Positions 1-9,094 of a stretch of 64,000 nucleotides of DNA are shown here, in pieces. Below the pieces are notes generated by a model that was not told the DNA's origin, did no database searches, and saw nothing but the letters and a program-made list of their open reading frames with translations. The translations under genes and the position numbers were made by a program. Source of the stretch: DASSFG01 sp035550375 (GTDB taxonomy: Bacteria > Planctomycetota > Planctomycetia > Pirellulales > JAICIG01); NCBI GenBank assembly GCA_035550375.1, contig DASZPH010000084.1:186001-250000 (forward strand), given 5' to 3'. How positions within the stretch are numbered: position 1 is the first letter of the stretch; every line of letters begins with the position of its first letter.

Positions 1-666
1 CGCTGGGCCTTGCCAGAGATCATAGTCGAGCCAGGCGGGCGGGTCGGCCAGCTTGCCTTGACCGATGCTCGGCCGCGTGCTGTTGATCCAGCCGCGCGCC
101 AAAAGCACGCGGCCGAGTTCTCCTTTGTGTACGCGCTGGACCGCTTCAATCATGCCCGCCGAACTGCGGCGCTGCGTGCCGAGTTGCACGACGCGCTGGT
201 GCGTCCGCGCCGCGGCGACCATCAGTTCGCCTTCGCGGCCATTGTGGCAGGCCGGCTTTTCGACGTAGACGTGCTTGCCGTGGGTGCAGCCGAGAATCGT
301 CGCCGGAGCGTGCCAGTGGTCGGGGGTGGCGATCACAATGGCGTCCACGGCGCGATCGTCGAGCACCCGGCGAAAATCCTTCACCCCCACGGGCGTAGCC
401 GATTGCTGCTTGCCGACGGCCTCAAGCCCCTTGGCGATCGCCCGCTCGTCGACGTCGCAAATATATGCCACGCTGCAGTTCGGTTGTGCGGCAAATCCGG
501 CGGCCAGAGCTTGGCCACGCCCGTTCGTTCCGATGATCGCGACGACAAGTCGGTCGTTCGCCGATTTCGTCGTTTCGGCGGCTGATGTTTCGCTCCACAC
601 GGCCATTGCGGCGCCGGCCGCCGCGGCCTGTCCCAAAAACTTCCGACGACTCGACGGCTTGGACAT
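1..666 (-). CDS. Gfo/Idh/MocA-family oxidoreductase with Tat signal (3' end cut by window)
   Basis: Predicted exported NAD(P)-dependent sugar or inositol-type oxidoreductase. Reading the minus strand from the ATG at 666 gives 222 codons open to the window edge, so the C-terminal half is missing. The N-terminus SSRRKFLGQAAAAG is a twin-arginine signal followed by a small-residue hydrophobic stretch. The Rossmann glycine motif follows (AIIGTNGRG, about residues 41-49). ATPDHWHAP and then EKPACHN carry the conserved EKP lysine near residue 135. A strong Shine-Dalgarno (AGGAGGTG) lies just upstream of the ATG and fixes the start. Planctomycetes carry many such Tat-exported paralogues and the substrate cannot be read from sequence. 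It is the last visible gene of a minus-strand cluster, 82 bp after the ZIP transporter. Confidence 0.9.
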   Translation of the reverse strand, partial: MSKPSSRRKFLGQAAAAGAAMAVWSETSAAETTKSANDRLVVAIIGTNGRGQALAAGFAAQPNCSVAYICDVDERAIAKGLEAVGKQQSATPVGVKDFRRVLDDRAVDAIVIATPDHWHAPATILGCTHGKHVYVEKPACHNGREGELMVAAARTHQRVVQLGTQRRSSAGMIEAVQRVHKGELGRVLLARGWINSTRPSIGQGKLADPPAWLDYDLWQGPA

Positions 667-748
667 GGCAAACACCTCCTGGAGGTTAAATGGCGATCAA
701 AAGCGTTTATGGAAGAGTGAATTTGAGGGCAAAACGCCGGATCCTCGC

Positions 749-1639
749 TTACTCTCGGTCGTGGTGATGAACGCTGCCCTGCGAGTGGGTTGCATGAGGG
801 GCATGTCCGGCGTGGTCGACGTACGCTCCGATGCCCGCCAACACGATGCCGGCAATCAGGGCAACCGATAGCAGCACGCGATCGTGCGAGTGAAACTGCA
901 GTTCGGGCAACAGATCGCTGGTGGCGATGCACAAGAAGGTGCCCGCGGAGAACGCGAGCACCGAGGCCGTGATGTGCCAGTCGCCCCCCGCCATCCGGTC
1001 TGCAGCCACGTCGTAAAGAATCGCGCCCAGCGGCACCGCGAGCGCGTAGAGGAAATTCACCAGGTGCCGCTGACCGGCCGGCCGGCCCGCGACGGCCATC
1101 AGCGTGCCCAGAGTCAGCGAGTCAAACGGCTTGTGCAGCAGAATGGCCAGGAACACGACCGAGCCGGGCCAGACACCCACCTCCGGTTCGGCTTGCATAC
1201 TGGCCCCCAGCGCCATGCCGTCGAGCGCGCTGTGCACGACGAGTCCCGCCAGAGCGGCGCCCCACGTCAGACGCCGCGGTTGTTCCGGGGGGTGGTGATG
1301 GTGGTGTGAGTCGCCTTCATGATGCTCGTGGTCGCAGTCCCCGCCGTCCTCGTCGGGAGCATCGTGGTGGTGAAAATGAAACACGCGCTCCACGAAAAAC
1401 ATGAACAGAAATCCGCCCAGCAGCCAGCAGGCTGGCACGAAGCTCTCGCCGTCCCAGGCCTCGATCGCGTGCGGCAGCATGTTCAGCACTCCGACGCTGA
1501 GCATGGCGCCCCCCACAAAGCTCATGGCCATCTGCAAACGAAAGTGCGTCAGCCGGAAGCAATGAGGCAGGATGCCGCCCAGCAGCGAGAAGCCCACGAT
1601 CGAGGCGCAATAAATAACCAACAACGCCGGTTGCGACAT
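749..1639 (-). CDS. ZIP-family metal transporter
   Basis: A 296-residue polytopic membrane protein of the ZIP (zinc/iron permease) family, expected to import divalent metals across the inner membrane. A His/Asp-rich cytosolic loop lies at about residues 88-116, between TM3 and TM4, as in many ZIPs. TM4 carries HSALDG (136-141) and TM5 carries HKPFD (169-173). These occupy the positions of the usual HNxxDG and HExPHE metal-site motifs, so the TM5 glutamates are changed to K/D, which may alter metal preference. A second His-rich tail ends the protein. The start lies 10 nt beyond the stop of the upstream PVC-type cytochrome gene on the same strand, suggesting co-transcription. Confidence 0.9.
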   Translation of the reverse strand: MSQPALLVIYCASIVGFSLLGGILPHCFRLTHFRLQMAMSFVGGAMLSVGVLNMLPHAIEAWDGESFVPACWLLGGFLFMFFVERVFHFHHHDAPDEDGGDCDHEHHEGDSHHHHHPPEQPRRLTWGAALAGLVVHSALDGMALGASMQAEPEVGVWPGSVVFLAILLHKPFDSLTLGTLMAVAGRPAGQRHLVNFLYALAVPLGAILYDVAADRMAGGDWHITASVLAFSAGTFLCIATSDLLPELQFHSHDRVLLSVALIAGIVLAGIGAYVDHAGHAPHATHSQGSVHHHDRE

Positions 1640-1649
1640 GGCTGACAGC

Positions 1650-4600
1650 TTACAGGCTCTCGACCGTCACCGCCATGACTACCGGGGCGGTGTGGTCGGG
1701 CCCCTTCACCAATTCGACCCGCTCGATCGACTCACGACGCTCGGGGTGAATGGCGAAGTAGCGAATCTGCTGGTTGCGCAGCATAAAGGCGAGCTTCGAT
1801 TTGGGCACCTCGAAGCGGCCGATGTAATCGGCAAAGTGCTCTCCGTTTCGCAAGGGATGGTCTTCGGTCTGGCCGTCGGCGTAGCGAAGCCGCACGATCA
1901 TCGACACGCTTCCGCCCTTGAGCTCGCCCTGGGCTCCCCAGCCGCTGACGCCGCTTAAGAAATGGATCGCCTTGGCAGGACCGTTACAGACCAAGCTGAC
2001 CGACTTGGGCATGGCCGGCGGGAAGGCGCCCGTGGGCCCATACAGCATGACGGCGTTGGGCACGCGGTCGCCTTGCGGATCGATCAGTTGAAATGGCACC
2101 CCCTCGAACGTCTTGGGCGACCAATCGGGGAAGATCAACCGCTCGACGGCGGCTTCCTTGCTGTAGAACATGCCTTGCGTGGTGACGATCGTTGCCGCAC
2201 GGGAAAGATCGAGCGGCGTGAATTGTCCCCGCTTGGTCAGGAACTCCAGCAGATTGACGATCGAGTCGGGCGGAACCTGCTTCTCGAACCCTTCGGGCAT
2301 GAGCGACTTCGTCGACGCCACGAGCTCGTCGATGTTCTCGCGCAGGATCGGATGCCGCTTGGCTTCGGCATCGACCAGCTCGATCGAAGTCTTGGTCTCG
2401 CCCGCGAGCAGGCCGGTCAGGATGCGGCCGTCGTCGGTGCTGACCGTATAGACGCGATAATTCCCCTCGACGTTGCGGCTGGGATCGATGATATGCGTGA
2501 GCAACTCGGCCTTGGGATGAACGGCCATGCCCGTCAGATCGGGGCCGATTTTGTTCCCCTCGCCGCTGTGCATGTGACACTTCGCACACTGCTGCTTGAA
2601 AACCTCCTTGCCGGCAGCGGCATCTCCCGACTTGCGGGCCAGCGGCATCAACTCGTCCAGCACCTTCTGGCGGTCGGGGCTAGGGAGCCCCGCGTCGCGA
2701 GAGAGAATCTCCTTGGCCCGCCTGGCGATATTCCGGTTGGGATGCGCGGCGAGCGCCTGCTTCTGATCGAGGCTCAGGTCGGCCAGCCGTACCTTCCCCT
2801 CTGCAAGCCCGTCCAGAAACAGGCCGGTCAAAGTCGAACGGCCAAGCAGCACGCGGACAGCCGCTTTTTTGGCCGAGGGCGTGAGAACGGCGAACTTTTC
2901 GACCAGCACCGTGCCCACCTCGTCGGACTCGCTGGCGGCCAGGGCGTCGATGATGCCGGCCGCCACATCGGGCGACGTGCGCGGCGATACGACCATTTCG
3001 ATCAAAGGCTCGATCACCTGGCTTTCGCTGCCGCGGAACTCGACAAGCTGTCGGGCGGCAGCAACGCGCTCGTTGTCGGCTTGTTTATCATCGCTCAAAG
3101 TTGCCGTCAGCGACTGCACGATTTCGTCTCCGTACCGCTTGAACTTTTCGCTCCCCCAGGCCGTGACAAGACGCACGAGCTGGCTTTGCGAACCGGCAGA
3201 AAGGCGCGGCAGGAGTTTTACGAGCGCCGTCTCGGACTCGTCACCCAGGGTGACGGCCTTGCCCTTGGGCCACCCTTTCGCGACGCCGGCCACAATGGTT
3301 TCGGCCAACCGCGGGTCGGCGTTTTCCAGGGCGGCGAGCATCGCACCAACCGTGTCCACCGGCCCGCCGCGGGCATAGTGCTCCGACACAATCGCCACGA
3401 CGGCCAGATATTTGGCGGTCCCCTCTCCGTCCGGGAGCCGGCTCTGGCGGGGAGTTCCGCCCGTTTCGGCGGTCTCTCCGCCGCTCGATGCTTTACGATC
3501 CACCTTCGCGCCGGCCTGCTCCTCGCCGCCTCCAACTGCCGTCAAAAACGCCACATCGTTCTTCGCTGCCGCGGCGGTAACTGCGTCAGGCAGCCATTTG
3601 TCGAAAATGGTCTCGGGCCGGGCAAGTGTGGCGGCGATCGCGCGTCCTGCCTCGACGGCAGCCGGCGCATCCGCGAGCACCAACAGGGACGCCAGCCTGA
3701 CCTGTGCGTCGCTGTCGGCCAGCAAGCCGGCCTCGATCAGGGCGGCCACAGAATCGCTCGTCGGCGGCAGCACGGCGACGGCATTTCGCCTCACTCCGGC
3801 CGACGGATGTCGAAGCGCCTCGATCACCGCTCGCTGCGCGTCGGAACTTGCGTCTTGCAACGCCCCCAGGCCCTTCAGGGTCCAAAGAGCATGGTTGGCA
3901 GCCGTGTTCAGGCCGATTTCGTCGACGTTGGTGTCTCGGACCAGATCGATCAGCAGAGGCACCACATCTTTGCCGCCTCGCTCGACAAGCAGCCGCTGCG
4001 CGTGCTTTCGCCAGAACATGTTCTTGTGCCGCAGGGTCTCGACGAGCTCCGCGGGCGTCGCGCCGGCAAGCGAAAACGGTTGCGGTGCCGCCGCGGCCTT
4101 ATAAACGACTCGGTAGATGCGGCCGTGGCGCTTGTCGCGCACGTCGGTTTCGTAGGCCCCTCCCTTGCCCGTCTTAAAGCCTGCCGGCGTCGGATTGTGC
4201 TGCACGATGTAGTTGTACCAGTCGATGACCCACACATGACCGTCGGGGCCGACCTCGGCCATGATGGGCGCCGTCCACTCGTCGTCGCTTCCCAGAAGGT
4301 TGAACGGATTGGTCGAGTGATAGTCGGCGCCGTCGGCGGTGATCGCAAACGTGCCGACCAGATGCCCCGTGCCGTCGGTGACGAATGCAGCTCGGTTCCA
4401 ATAAGCCTGCGGGTATTCGCGCGCGGTGTACAGTGCGTGTCCGGCGGCCGCCGTGTAGCCGCCGTGCTGATCTACCTGCCGGATTTTTTCGGTGGGGGCA
4501 TGGAAGAGGAACGTGTCGGCGATGCCGCCCAATTGACCGGCCGACCAGCCGCGCACGCTCTCGTAGTAACGGTTGGCAATTGGCAGGTATTCGCTCGGAT

Positions 4601-6098
4601 TACGGTTCGCCGTCGAACCGAAGACGATTCCCTCTTCGCTGAAACCGAGGCCCCAGGTGTTGTTGTTTGTGGAACGCAGGAACTCGAGTTTCGAGCCGTC
4701 GGGCAGAAACCGATAAAAGCCCTGGCCGAAACGGTGGCGTTCGCCTCCGACCGTGCTGTTGAAACCCGCATAGCCCACCATGCCATAGACCCAGTTATCG
4801 AGGCCATATTGCAGATTGCTCGGTCCGGCGTGCGTGTCTTGGGTGTTCCAGCCGCTGAACAGCACCTTACGCACGTCGGCCTTGTCGTCGCCGTCGGTGT
4901 CTTGCAGAAAGAGCGTATCGGGCGCCTGCATGACGATGACGCCCCCGTTGGCAAACGTCAGGCTGGTGGGAATACTCAGCTTGTCAGCAAAAACGGTGAA
5001 CTTGTCGGCTCGACCGTCGCCGTCGGTGTCTTCGCAGATCTTGATGCGGTCGCGGCCCTGGCCGGCGGGTTGCAATTCGTTGGGATAGTCATAAGTCTCG
5101 GCGATCCAAAGCCGTCCCCGCTCGTCCCAGTTCATCGTCACCGGTTTGACGATATCGGGCTCGGCGGCGAAGAGACTGGCTTCAAACCCCACCGGCGTGA
5201 TCAGGTGTTTCATCGACTCAGCCGGCTCGAGCGGCTTCTGCATCTTCGTCAGCGGATCGGCGAGCGTCCCCCATTTCTCGCTGGGGGGATAGAATGGGAT
5301 CTTCGCCTCGACGTACTCGAACGGCTCGAGGTCGCTACGGTGCGGCGGCTCTTCCGGCACCTCGGCCAAAAGCGGTGGATACGGCCCAACTTCGGCCGGC
5401 TCACGACCCACGGCCCAGCGGATACCGCGCTCGACCAGGTTCTGGAATCCGGCGTGCCCCCAGGTCCGCTGGTCGTGTCCCCAGGCGGTGTAGAAGACCC
5501 GTCCCTTGCCGTGTGTGCGAATCCAGGTCCACGGTTCTCTTCCCTCGGCATCGACCCGATAGGAAAGGACCGTGCGATCCTTTTCATTGTGCATCTGGTG
5601 GACGTAGCTTTCGTCCCAGCTTTCAAACCCGTCGTAGCCGTTCATCAGGGGATGATCCGGTCGGGCGATCGTTTCAGCGAACACGCCTGTGCCATGGCGC
5701 TGAAACTGCGCGCCAATCAGCTCGACGATTTCCGGCGAGTTGCGGAAGCAGTAAGAGGCGCAGTGCAGGGGGACGAAACCGTGTCCTGACGCCACGTAGT
5801 CGAGCAAGGCTCTTTCCTGGTCGGGCTCGATGCGGTCGATGTTGGCATAGAGCAGGACTGCGTCGTACTTGGCCAGGGTCCGCGGATTTAGGTCGCCGAC
5901 GTTCTCGGTGTAGGTCACGTCGATGCCACGGCGCGCCAGCACCGGCCGAATCTGGCGAAACCGGTCGGCGGGCCGGTGATGCCCCTGATCACCCAGGAAC
6001 AAGACCCCAATTCGGCCCGATTCGGCGGCCGGCGCCAAACTCGCAGAGCCAAGGGAGACGAGGTAGACCAAGCAAAGCAAGGCAGAGCGGCGTTTCAT
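1650..6098 (-). CDS. ThuA / membrane-bound dehydrogenase / HEAT / PVC-type cytochrome c fusion
   Basis: Very large exported redox protein (1482 aa) of a type restricted largely to Planctomycetes and Verrucomicrobia. A signal peptide (MKRRSALLCLVYLVSLG...) is followed by a ThuA-like domain (about 30-235). A sorbosone/glucose-dehydrogenase-like beta-propeller follows (about 300-640), with repeated D-x-D-x-D loops such as EDTDGDGRADKF. HEAT-like helical repeats cover about 680-1130. A PVC-type haem site CAKCH lies near residue 1171. The C-terminal ~190 residues form a probable beta-sandwich. The ATG at 6098 is preferred over the GTG at 6107 because a GGAG sequence lies 10 nt before it. It is probably involved in periplasmic oxidation of carbohydrates; the substrate is unknown. 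Flanked by Gfo/Idh/MocA genes on the same strand. Confidence 0.92.
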   Translation of the reverse strand: MKRRSALLCLVYLVSLGSASLAPAAESGRIGVLFLGDQGHHRPADRFRQIRPVLARRGIDVTYTENVGDLNPRTLAKYDAVLLYANIDRIEPDQERALLDYVASGHGFVPLHCASYCFRNSPEIVELIGAQFQRHGTGVFAETIARPDHPLMNGYDGFESWDESYVHQMHNEKDRTVLSYRVDAEGREPWTWIRTHGKGRVFYTAWGHDQRTWGHAGFQNLVERGIRWAVGREPAEVGPYPPLLAEVPEEPPHRSDLEPFEYVEAKIPFYPPSEKWGTLADPLTKMQKPLEPAESMKHLITPVGFEASLFAAEPDIVKPVTMNWDERGRLWIAETYDYPNELQPAGQGRDRIKICEDTDGDGRADKFTVFADKLSIPTSLTFANGGVIVMQAPDTLFLQDTDGDDKADVRKVLFSGWNTQDTHAGPSNLQYGLDNWVYGMVGYAGFNSTVGGERHRFGQGFYRFLPDGSKLEFLRSTNNNTWGLGFSEEGIVFGSTANRNPSEYLPIANRYYESVRGWSAGQLGGIADTFLFHAPTEKIRQVDQHGGYTAAAGHALYTAREYPQAYWNRAAFVTDGTGHLVGTFAITADGADYHSTNPFNLLGSDDEWTAPIMAEVGPDGHVWVIDWYNYIVQHNPTPAGFKTGKGGAYETDVRDKRHGRIYRVVYKAAAAPQPFSLAGATPAELVETLRHKNMFWRKHAQRLLVERGGKDVVPLLIDLVRDTNVDEIGLNTAANHALWTLKGLGALQDASSDAQRAVIEALRHPSAGVRRNAVAVLPPTSDSVAALIEAGLLADSDAQVRLASLLVLADAPAAVEAGRAIAATLARPETIFDKWLPDAVTAAAAKNDVAFLTAVGGGEEQAGAKVDRKASSGGETAETGGTPRQSRLPDGEGTAKYLAVVAIVSEHYARGGPVDTVGAMLAALENADPRLAETIVAGVAKGWPKGKAVTLGDESETALVKLLPRLSAGSQSQLVRLVTAWGSEKFKRYGDEIVQSLTATLSDDKQADNERVAAARQLVEFRGSESQVIEPLIEMVVSPRTSPDVAAGIIDALAASESDEVGTVLVEKFAVLTPSAKKAAVRVLLGRSTLTGLFLDGLAEGKVRLADLSLDQKQALAAHPNRNIARRAKEILSRDAGLPSPDRQKVLDELMPLARKSGDAAAGKEVFKQQCAKCHMHSGEGNKIGPDLTGMAVHPKAELLTHIIDPSRNVEGNYRVYTVSTDDGRILTGLLAGETKTSIELVDAEAKRHPILRENIDELVASTKSLMPEGFEKQVPPDSIVNLLEFLTKRGQFTPLDLSRAATIVTTQGMFYSKEAAVERLIFPDWSPKTFEGVPFQLIDPQGDRVPNAVMLYGPTGAFPPAMPKSVSLVCNGPAKAIHFLSGVSGWGAQGELKGGSVSMIVRLRYADGQTEDHPLRNGEHFADYIGRFEVPKSKLAFMLRNQQIRYFAIHPERRESIERVELVKGPDHTAPVVMAVTVESL

Positions 6099-6197
6099 TG
6101 AGCGCACTCCAGTGGAATCAAATGCAACCGATTATAACTCGCCGCCACGGGCAGCGCCACTCAGACGGCTCGCCTCAAGCGGGCCAGAAAACGACGC

Positions 6198-7325
6198 TCA
6201 AGAAAGCGTGAACTCCGGCAGGCGGACGATCTCGCCTCCTTTCAGGGCCGACTGATGGGCACAGATCCCGACACACGTCCAGTTGGCCGATTGCACGCCA
6301 TTCGGATACGGGTCGCGGTCTTCGGCCAGCGCCGACAGAAACTCGTGGGCCAGATGCGGATGCGAGCCGCCGTGGCCGGCTCCCTGGACGAACGACAGGT
6401 GCTGGTGCTCGCCCGCATCGTACACACCGCCGGTCGTGAAGGGGCGAATCGGCTCGGGCAAGAGATGGGCGTAGTCGGGTACTTTCACGCGCTGGGGGAT
6501 CTCCGGCTCCGGTTTCTTAGCCGTGTGGATCACCGGCTCCTCTCCCTCGATAAGCGGCCATTCGAACGCCTTCTTCGTCCCGTAGACGTCGAAGCTCTCG
6601 CGGTATTGCCGGGCCGTGTCGAACAGTGAGCGGTAAATCCGCGCGGTCAGGTCGCTATTGCGAAACTTGATGTGCGTGGTTTCGACCGCGAAGGGCGAAT
6701 TGTACTTGGCGATGAGTTCCTGCCGGATCGTCCCGGATCCGAAGCACGAAACGTACTCAGCCTCGGCGCGCGTCAGCGCCAGGCATGGCCCAACGCAGTG
6801 AGTCGCGTAGTGCATGGGAGGCAAACCGGGCCAGTAATTGGGCCAGCCGTCCATGTCCTGCTGGTGGCTCGCCTGCAAGAACTGAATCTTGCCGAGCTCT
6901 CCTTTGTCGTACAGTTCTTTGACGAACAGAAACTCGCGAGCGTAAACCACGGTTTCGGCCATCATGTACTTGAGGCCAGTCTGCTTGACGAGCTTGACGA
7001 TCTGTTCACATTCCTCGATTGAAGTCGCCATAGGGACGGTCGACATCACGTGCTTGCCCGCCTTCAAGGCGGCAATGGCCTGCGGCGCGTGATCGGGGAT
7101 GGGCGTGTTGATATGCACGAAGTCGACTTCGGGATCGGCCAGGACGTCTTCATATCGTGTGAATCGTTTCTCGATCCCGAAGGCGTCCCCCACCTCCTTC
7201 AGCTTTTTCCCTGTTCGCTGGCAGATGGCGTACATCCGGGCGTGGGGATGCCGTTGATAGATGGGAATGAACTCGGCGCCAAAGCCGAGGCCGATGATGG
7301 CGACGTTGAATCGATCTTTCTTCAT
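6198..7325 (-). CDS. Gfo/Idh/MocA-family oxidoreductase, cytoplasmic, EKP motif lost
   Basis: A 375-residue two-domain protein with an N-terminal Rossmann fold (VAIIGLGFGAEF at about 8-19) and a C-terminal Gfo/Idh/MocA alpha/beta domain. There is no signal peptide, in contrast to the partial paralogue at the start of the window. Where the family normally has the catalytic EKP, this protein reads HVMSTVPMATS (about residues 92-102), so the conserved lysine is absent at the expected position. The later metal- or substrate-binding region (AETVVYAREF, HYATHCVGP) is intact. The ATG at 7325 has an AGGAAA ribosome site. It heads a minus-strand cluster with the PVC-type cytochrome gene 99 bp downstream, compatible with a shared carbohydrate pathway. 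Confidence 0.9.
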   Translation of the reverse strand: MKKDRFNVAIIGLGFGAEFIPIYQRHPHARMYAICQRTGKKLKEVGDAFGIEKRFTRYEDVLADPEVDFVHINTPIPDHAPQAIAALKAGKHVMSTVPMATSIEECEQIVKLVKQTGLKYMMAETVVYAREFLFVKELYDKGELGKIQFLQASHQQDMDGWPNYWPGLPPMHYATHCVGPCLALTRAEAEYVSCFGSGTIRQELIAKYNSPFAVETTHIKFRNSDLTARIYRSLFDTARQYRESFDVYGTKKAFEWPLIEGEEPVIHTAKKPEPEIPQRVKVPDYAHLLPEPIRPFTTGGVYDAGEHQHLSFVQGAGHGGSHPHLAHEFLSALAEDRDPYPNGVQSANWTCVGICAHQSALKGGEIVRLPEFTLS

Positions 7326-7672
7326 GGCGCTTTCCTGTTTGGAGTCGCTCGGTGGGCCCGCTATGCGGTCGTAATGCGATGGTGTGCACCACGATATACG
7401 CTAGAAGGCCACTTGGGGAGTACCCGCGGAGCCGGACGGGCGAGGTATCGAAGCGACACATTCAGGGCCGCAGTCAGGGGCTGTAGCGGGATGGAAGGGG
7501 CCGGCAAATCGGGTCGGCGCAAGGCAGCTCACCAGCCTGGGGATCTGGCGGTCCGAACATCGGCGAGGGCAGCCCGGAGGGCTTTTGTGCGGACGGTCTA
7601 GCTTGACTCGCGATTTGGAGGGCCTAAGAATGCAATTGTTGTCCCGCCCCGCCCGCCAGCCTGAGGTCGCAA
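7326..7672. other. Divergent intergenic region
   Basis: About 350 bp separate the two divergent genes (Gfo/Idh/MocA on minus, CobB-like on plus), so promoters for both should lie here. I see no convincing -35/-10 pair and no cobalamin-riboswitch core motifs. A weak hairpin, AGCCC-GGA-GGGCT followed by TTT, lies at 7571-7586. No coding sequence is supported. Confidence 0.5.
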
Positions 7673-9013
7673 ATGTTACGTCTGCCACGAGTTGCGGTGG
7701 GCACCATTCAACACGGAATATCCAGCCAGCCGACGTGCTGGGCGTTGATGGAGGCTTTTGCCCGCCGCGGCCGGCAGGTTCAACACTTTCGATCGCGAAG
7801 TTGCTTCTGCCCGCGCAACGGCGCTCTGGCAATCACGGGCGTCAGCTCGCGTCACCTCGATTCGTGGCTGATGAGCAAGGCGACGTCTCGGGAGGTCTTC
7901 GTTCACGGCTGCGCGGGACGTGATCTGGCGGTCATCGAAGGTCATTTCAATTCGCCGGAGGCGGCGCCCTCCAAGGGGAGTTCGCTCGACACGCTTTGCG
8001 ACTGGCTCGACGTGCCGCGCCTGATCGTGCTCGACGTTTCGACCTTGGACGACTGTCGCCTGCCCGAACGCCCGGCGCAGATCGACGGCCTTTTGCTCGA
8101 TCGAGTCCCCTCACAGTCCGAGGCATTTCGGCTGCAGACGTCGTTGGAATCTTTATGGGAGGTGCCGGTTCTCGCCGCCTTGGGTGAAGTGCCGAGTTTG
8201 CGGGCCGCCATCTCACGCCTCGCCTGCGGCGCCATTCCGCCCGCGGAGCTTTGCCGGGAACTGGGAGACGAGTTCTTGCGCTTAGGACGGCTCGACCTGA
8301 TCGACGCCCTGGCGGCTCGCCGCGACATGCCGCCGCCTCCCGTGTCGATTTTCGCCCGCCGCGATCGCCGTGCCCGGCCCCGCCAGATCACGGTCGCCGT
8401 GGCGTACGATCCGGCCTTCAACTGCTACTTTCCCGATACGCTCGACCTGCTGGAACTGGAAGGCGCCAATGTGGTCGATTTTTCCCCGCTGCGCGACGAG
8501 ATACTTCCGGAGGCCGACGTGGTCTACCTCGGTTGCGGCCATCCCGAAATGTACGCCGAGGCGCTGAGCGGCAACCACTGCATGCTGCTGGCGCTACGAA
8601 ACCATGTCCGCAGCGGCGGCCGCGTGTATGCGGAGGGGGGCGGGCTGGCCTATCTCTGCCAGCGGTTGGAAACACCGGGCGGCACCATGGTGCCGATGGT
8701 CGGCGCGTTGTCCGCGGTGGCGCGTCTGAATCGACAGATGGCCGCACCGGTGCCGATCGAGGGGCGGCTTCGCGGCCAGAACTGGTTGGCCCCGGCCGGT
8801 ACCCGATTGCGCGGCTACCTCAACGGCCATTGGGTGCTGGAGCCGGTCGGACCGATGCACAGCTTCTTGGCAGGCCCCGGGCATGAGCTCGATCTGGTAG
8901 GCCAATATCAGGTGATCGGCAGCCGCCTACACCTGAACTTCGCGGCCCAATCGGAGTTTCTGCACGGCTTTTTGAGCCCCCGCGAGTGCTCGCTGGCCCC
9001 CTCCCCGACGTGA
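7673..9013 (+). CDS. CobB/CbiA-like protein with degraded ATP and glutaminase motifs
   Basis: This 446-residue protein follows the layout of cobyrinate a,c-diamide synthase (CobB/CbiA): an N-terminal dethiobiotin-synthetase-like P-loop domain (1-230) and a C-terminal type-I glutaminase-like domain (about 240-440). The family anchors are changed. The expected GTxSGxGKTT reads GTIQHGISSQPT, so the Walker A lysine is missing. The expected VEGxMGLYDG reads IEGHFNS. The glutaminase nucleophile motif YAECGG reads YAEGGG, with Gly322 in place of Cys. The terminal HxHF reads HLNF. The fold signature LHLNFAA and the overall length are kept, and the frame is open, so it looks like a maintained pseudoenzyme rather than a decayed gene. 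No other cobalamin gene is nearby. Confidence 0.75.
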   Translation: MLRLPRVAVGTIQHGISSQPTCWALMEAFARRGRQVQHFRSRSCFCPRNGALAITGVSSRHLDSWLMSKATSREVFVHGCAGRDLAVIEGHFNSPEAAPSKGSSLDTLCDWLDVPRLIVLDVSTLDDCRLPERPAQIDGLLLDRVPSQSEAFRLQTSLESLWEVPVLAALGEVPSLRAAISRLACGAIPPAELCRELGDEFLRLGRLDLIDALAARRDMPPPPVSIFARRDRRARPRQITVAVAYDPAFNCYFPDTLDLLELEGANVVDFSPLRDEILPEADVVYLGCGHPEMYAEALSGNHCMLLALRNHVRSGGRVYAEGGGLAYLCQRLETPGGTMVPMVGALSAVARLNRQMAAPVPIEGRLRGQNWLAPAGTRLRGYLNGHWVLEPVGPMHSFLAGPGHELDLVGQYQVIGSRLHLNFAAQSEFLHGFLSPRECSLAPSPT

Positions 9014-9023
9014 CGACTTTCCT

Positions 9024-9094
9024 CCCTCTCCCCGCGGGGGCTTTGCACAAAAACCCTCCCCTGCACAAAAAGTCGGGCGACTGCACAAAAAGTC
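9024..9094. repeat. Left inverted repeat of the island, with TGCACAAAAA motifs
   Basis: Begins CCCTCTCCCCGCGGGGGCTT and contains TGCACAAAAA at 9044-9053 and TGCACAAAAAGTC at 9062-9074 and 9082-9094. The first 30 nt (9024-9053) match the reverse complement of 13421-13450 with a few mismatches, and the TGCACAAAAAGTC unit recurs inverted at 13369-13381. The two blocks therefore form an imperfect inverted repeat 4.3 kb apart. Confidence 0.75.

Noticed and set aside
1962..5789. Very long open frame (1275 codons) on the plus strand
   Set aside because: It is antisense to the PVC-type cytochrome gene, whose domains and haem site are clear; long antisense frames are expected in high-GC coding DNA.
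7480..7672. Cobalamin riboswitch in front of the CobB-like gene
   Set aside because: The conserved B12-box core was not found.
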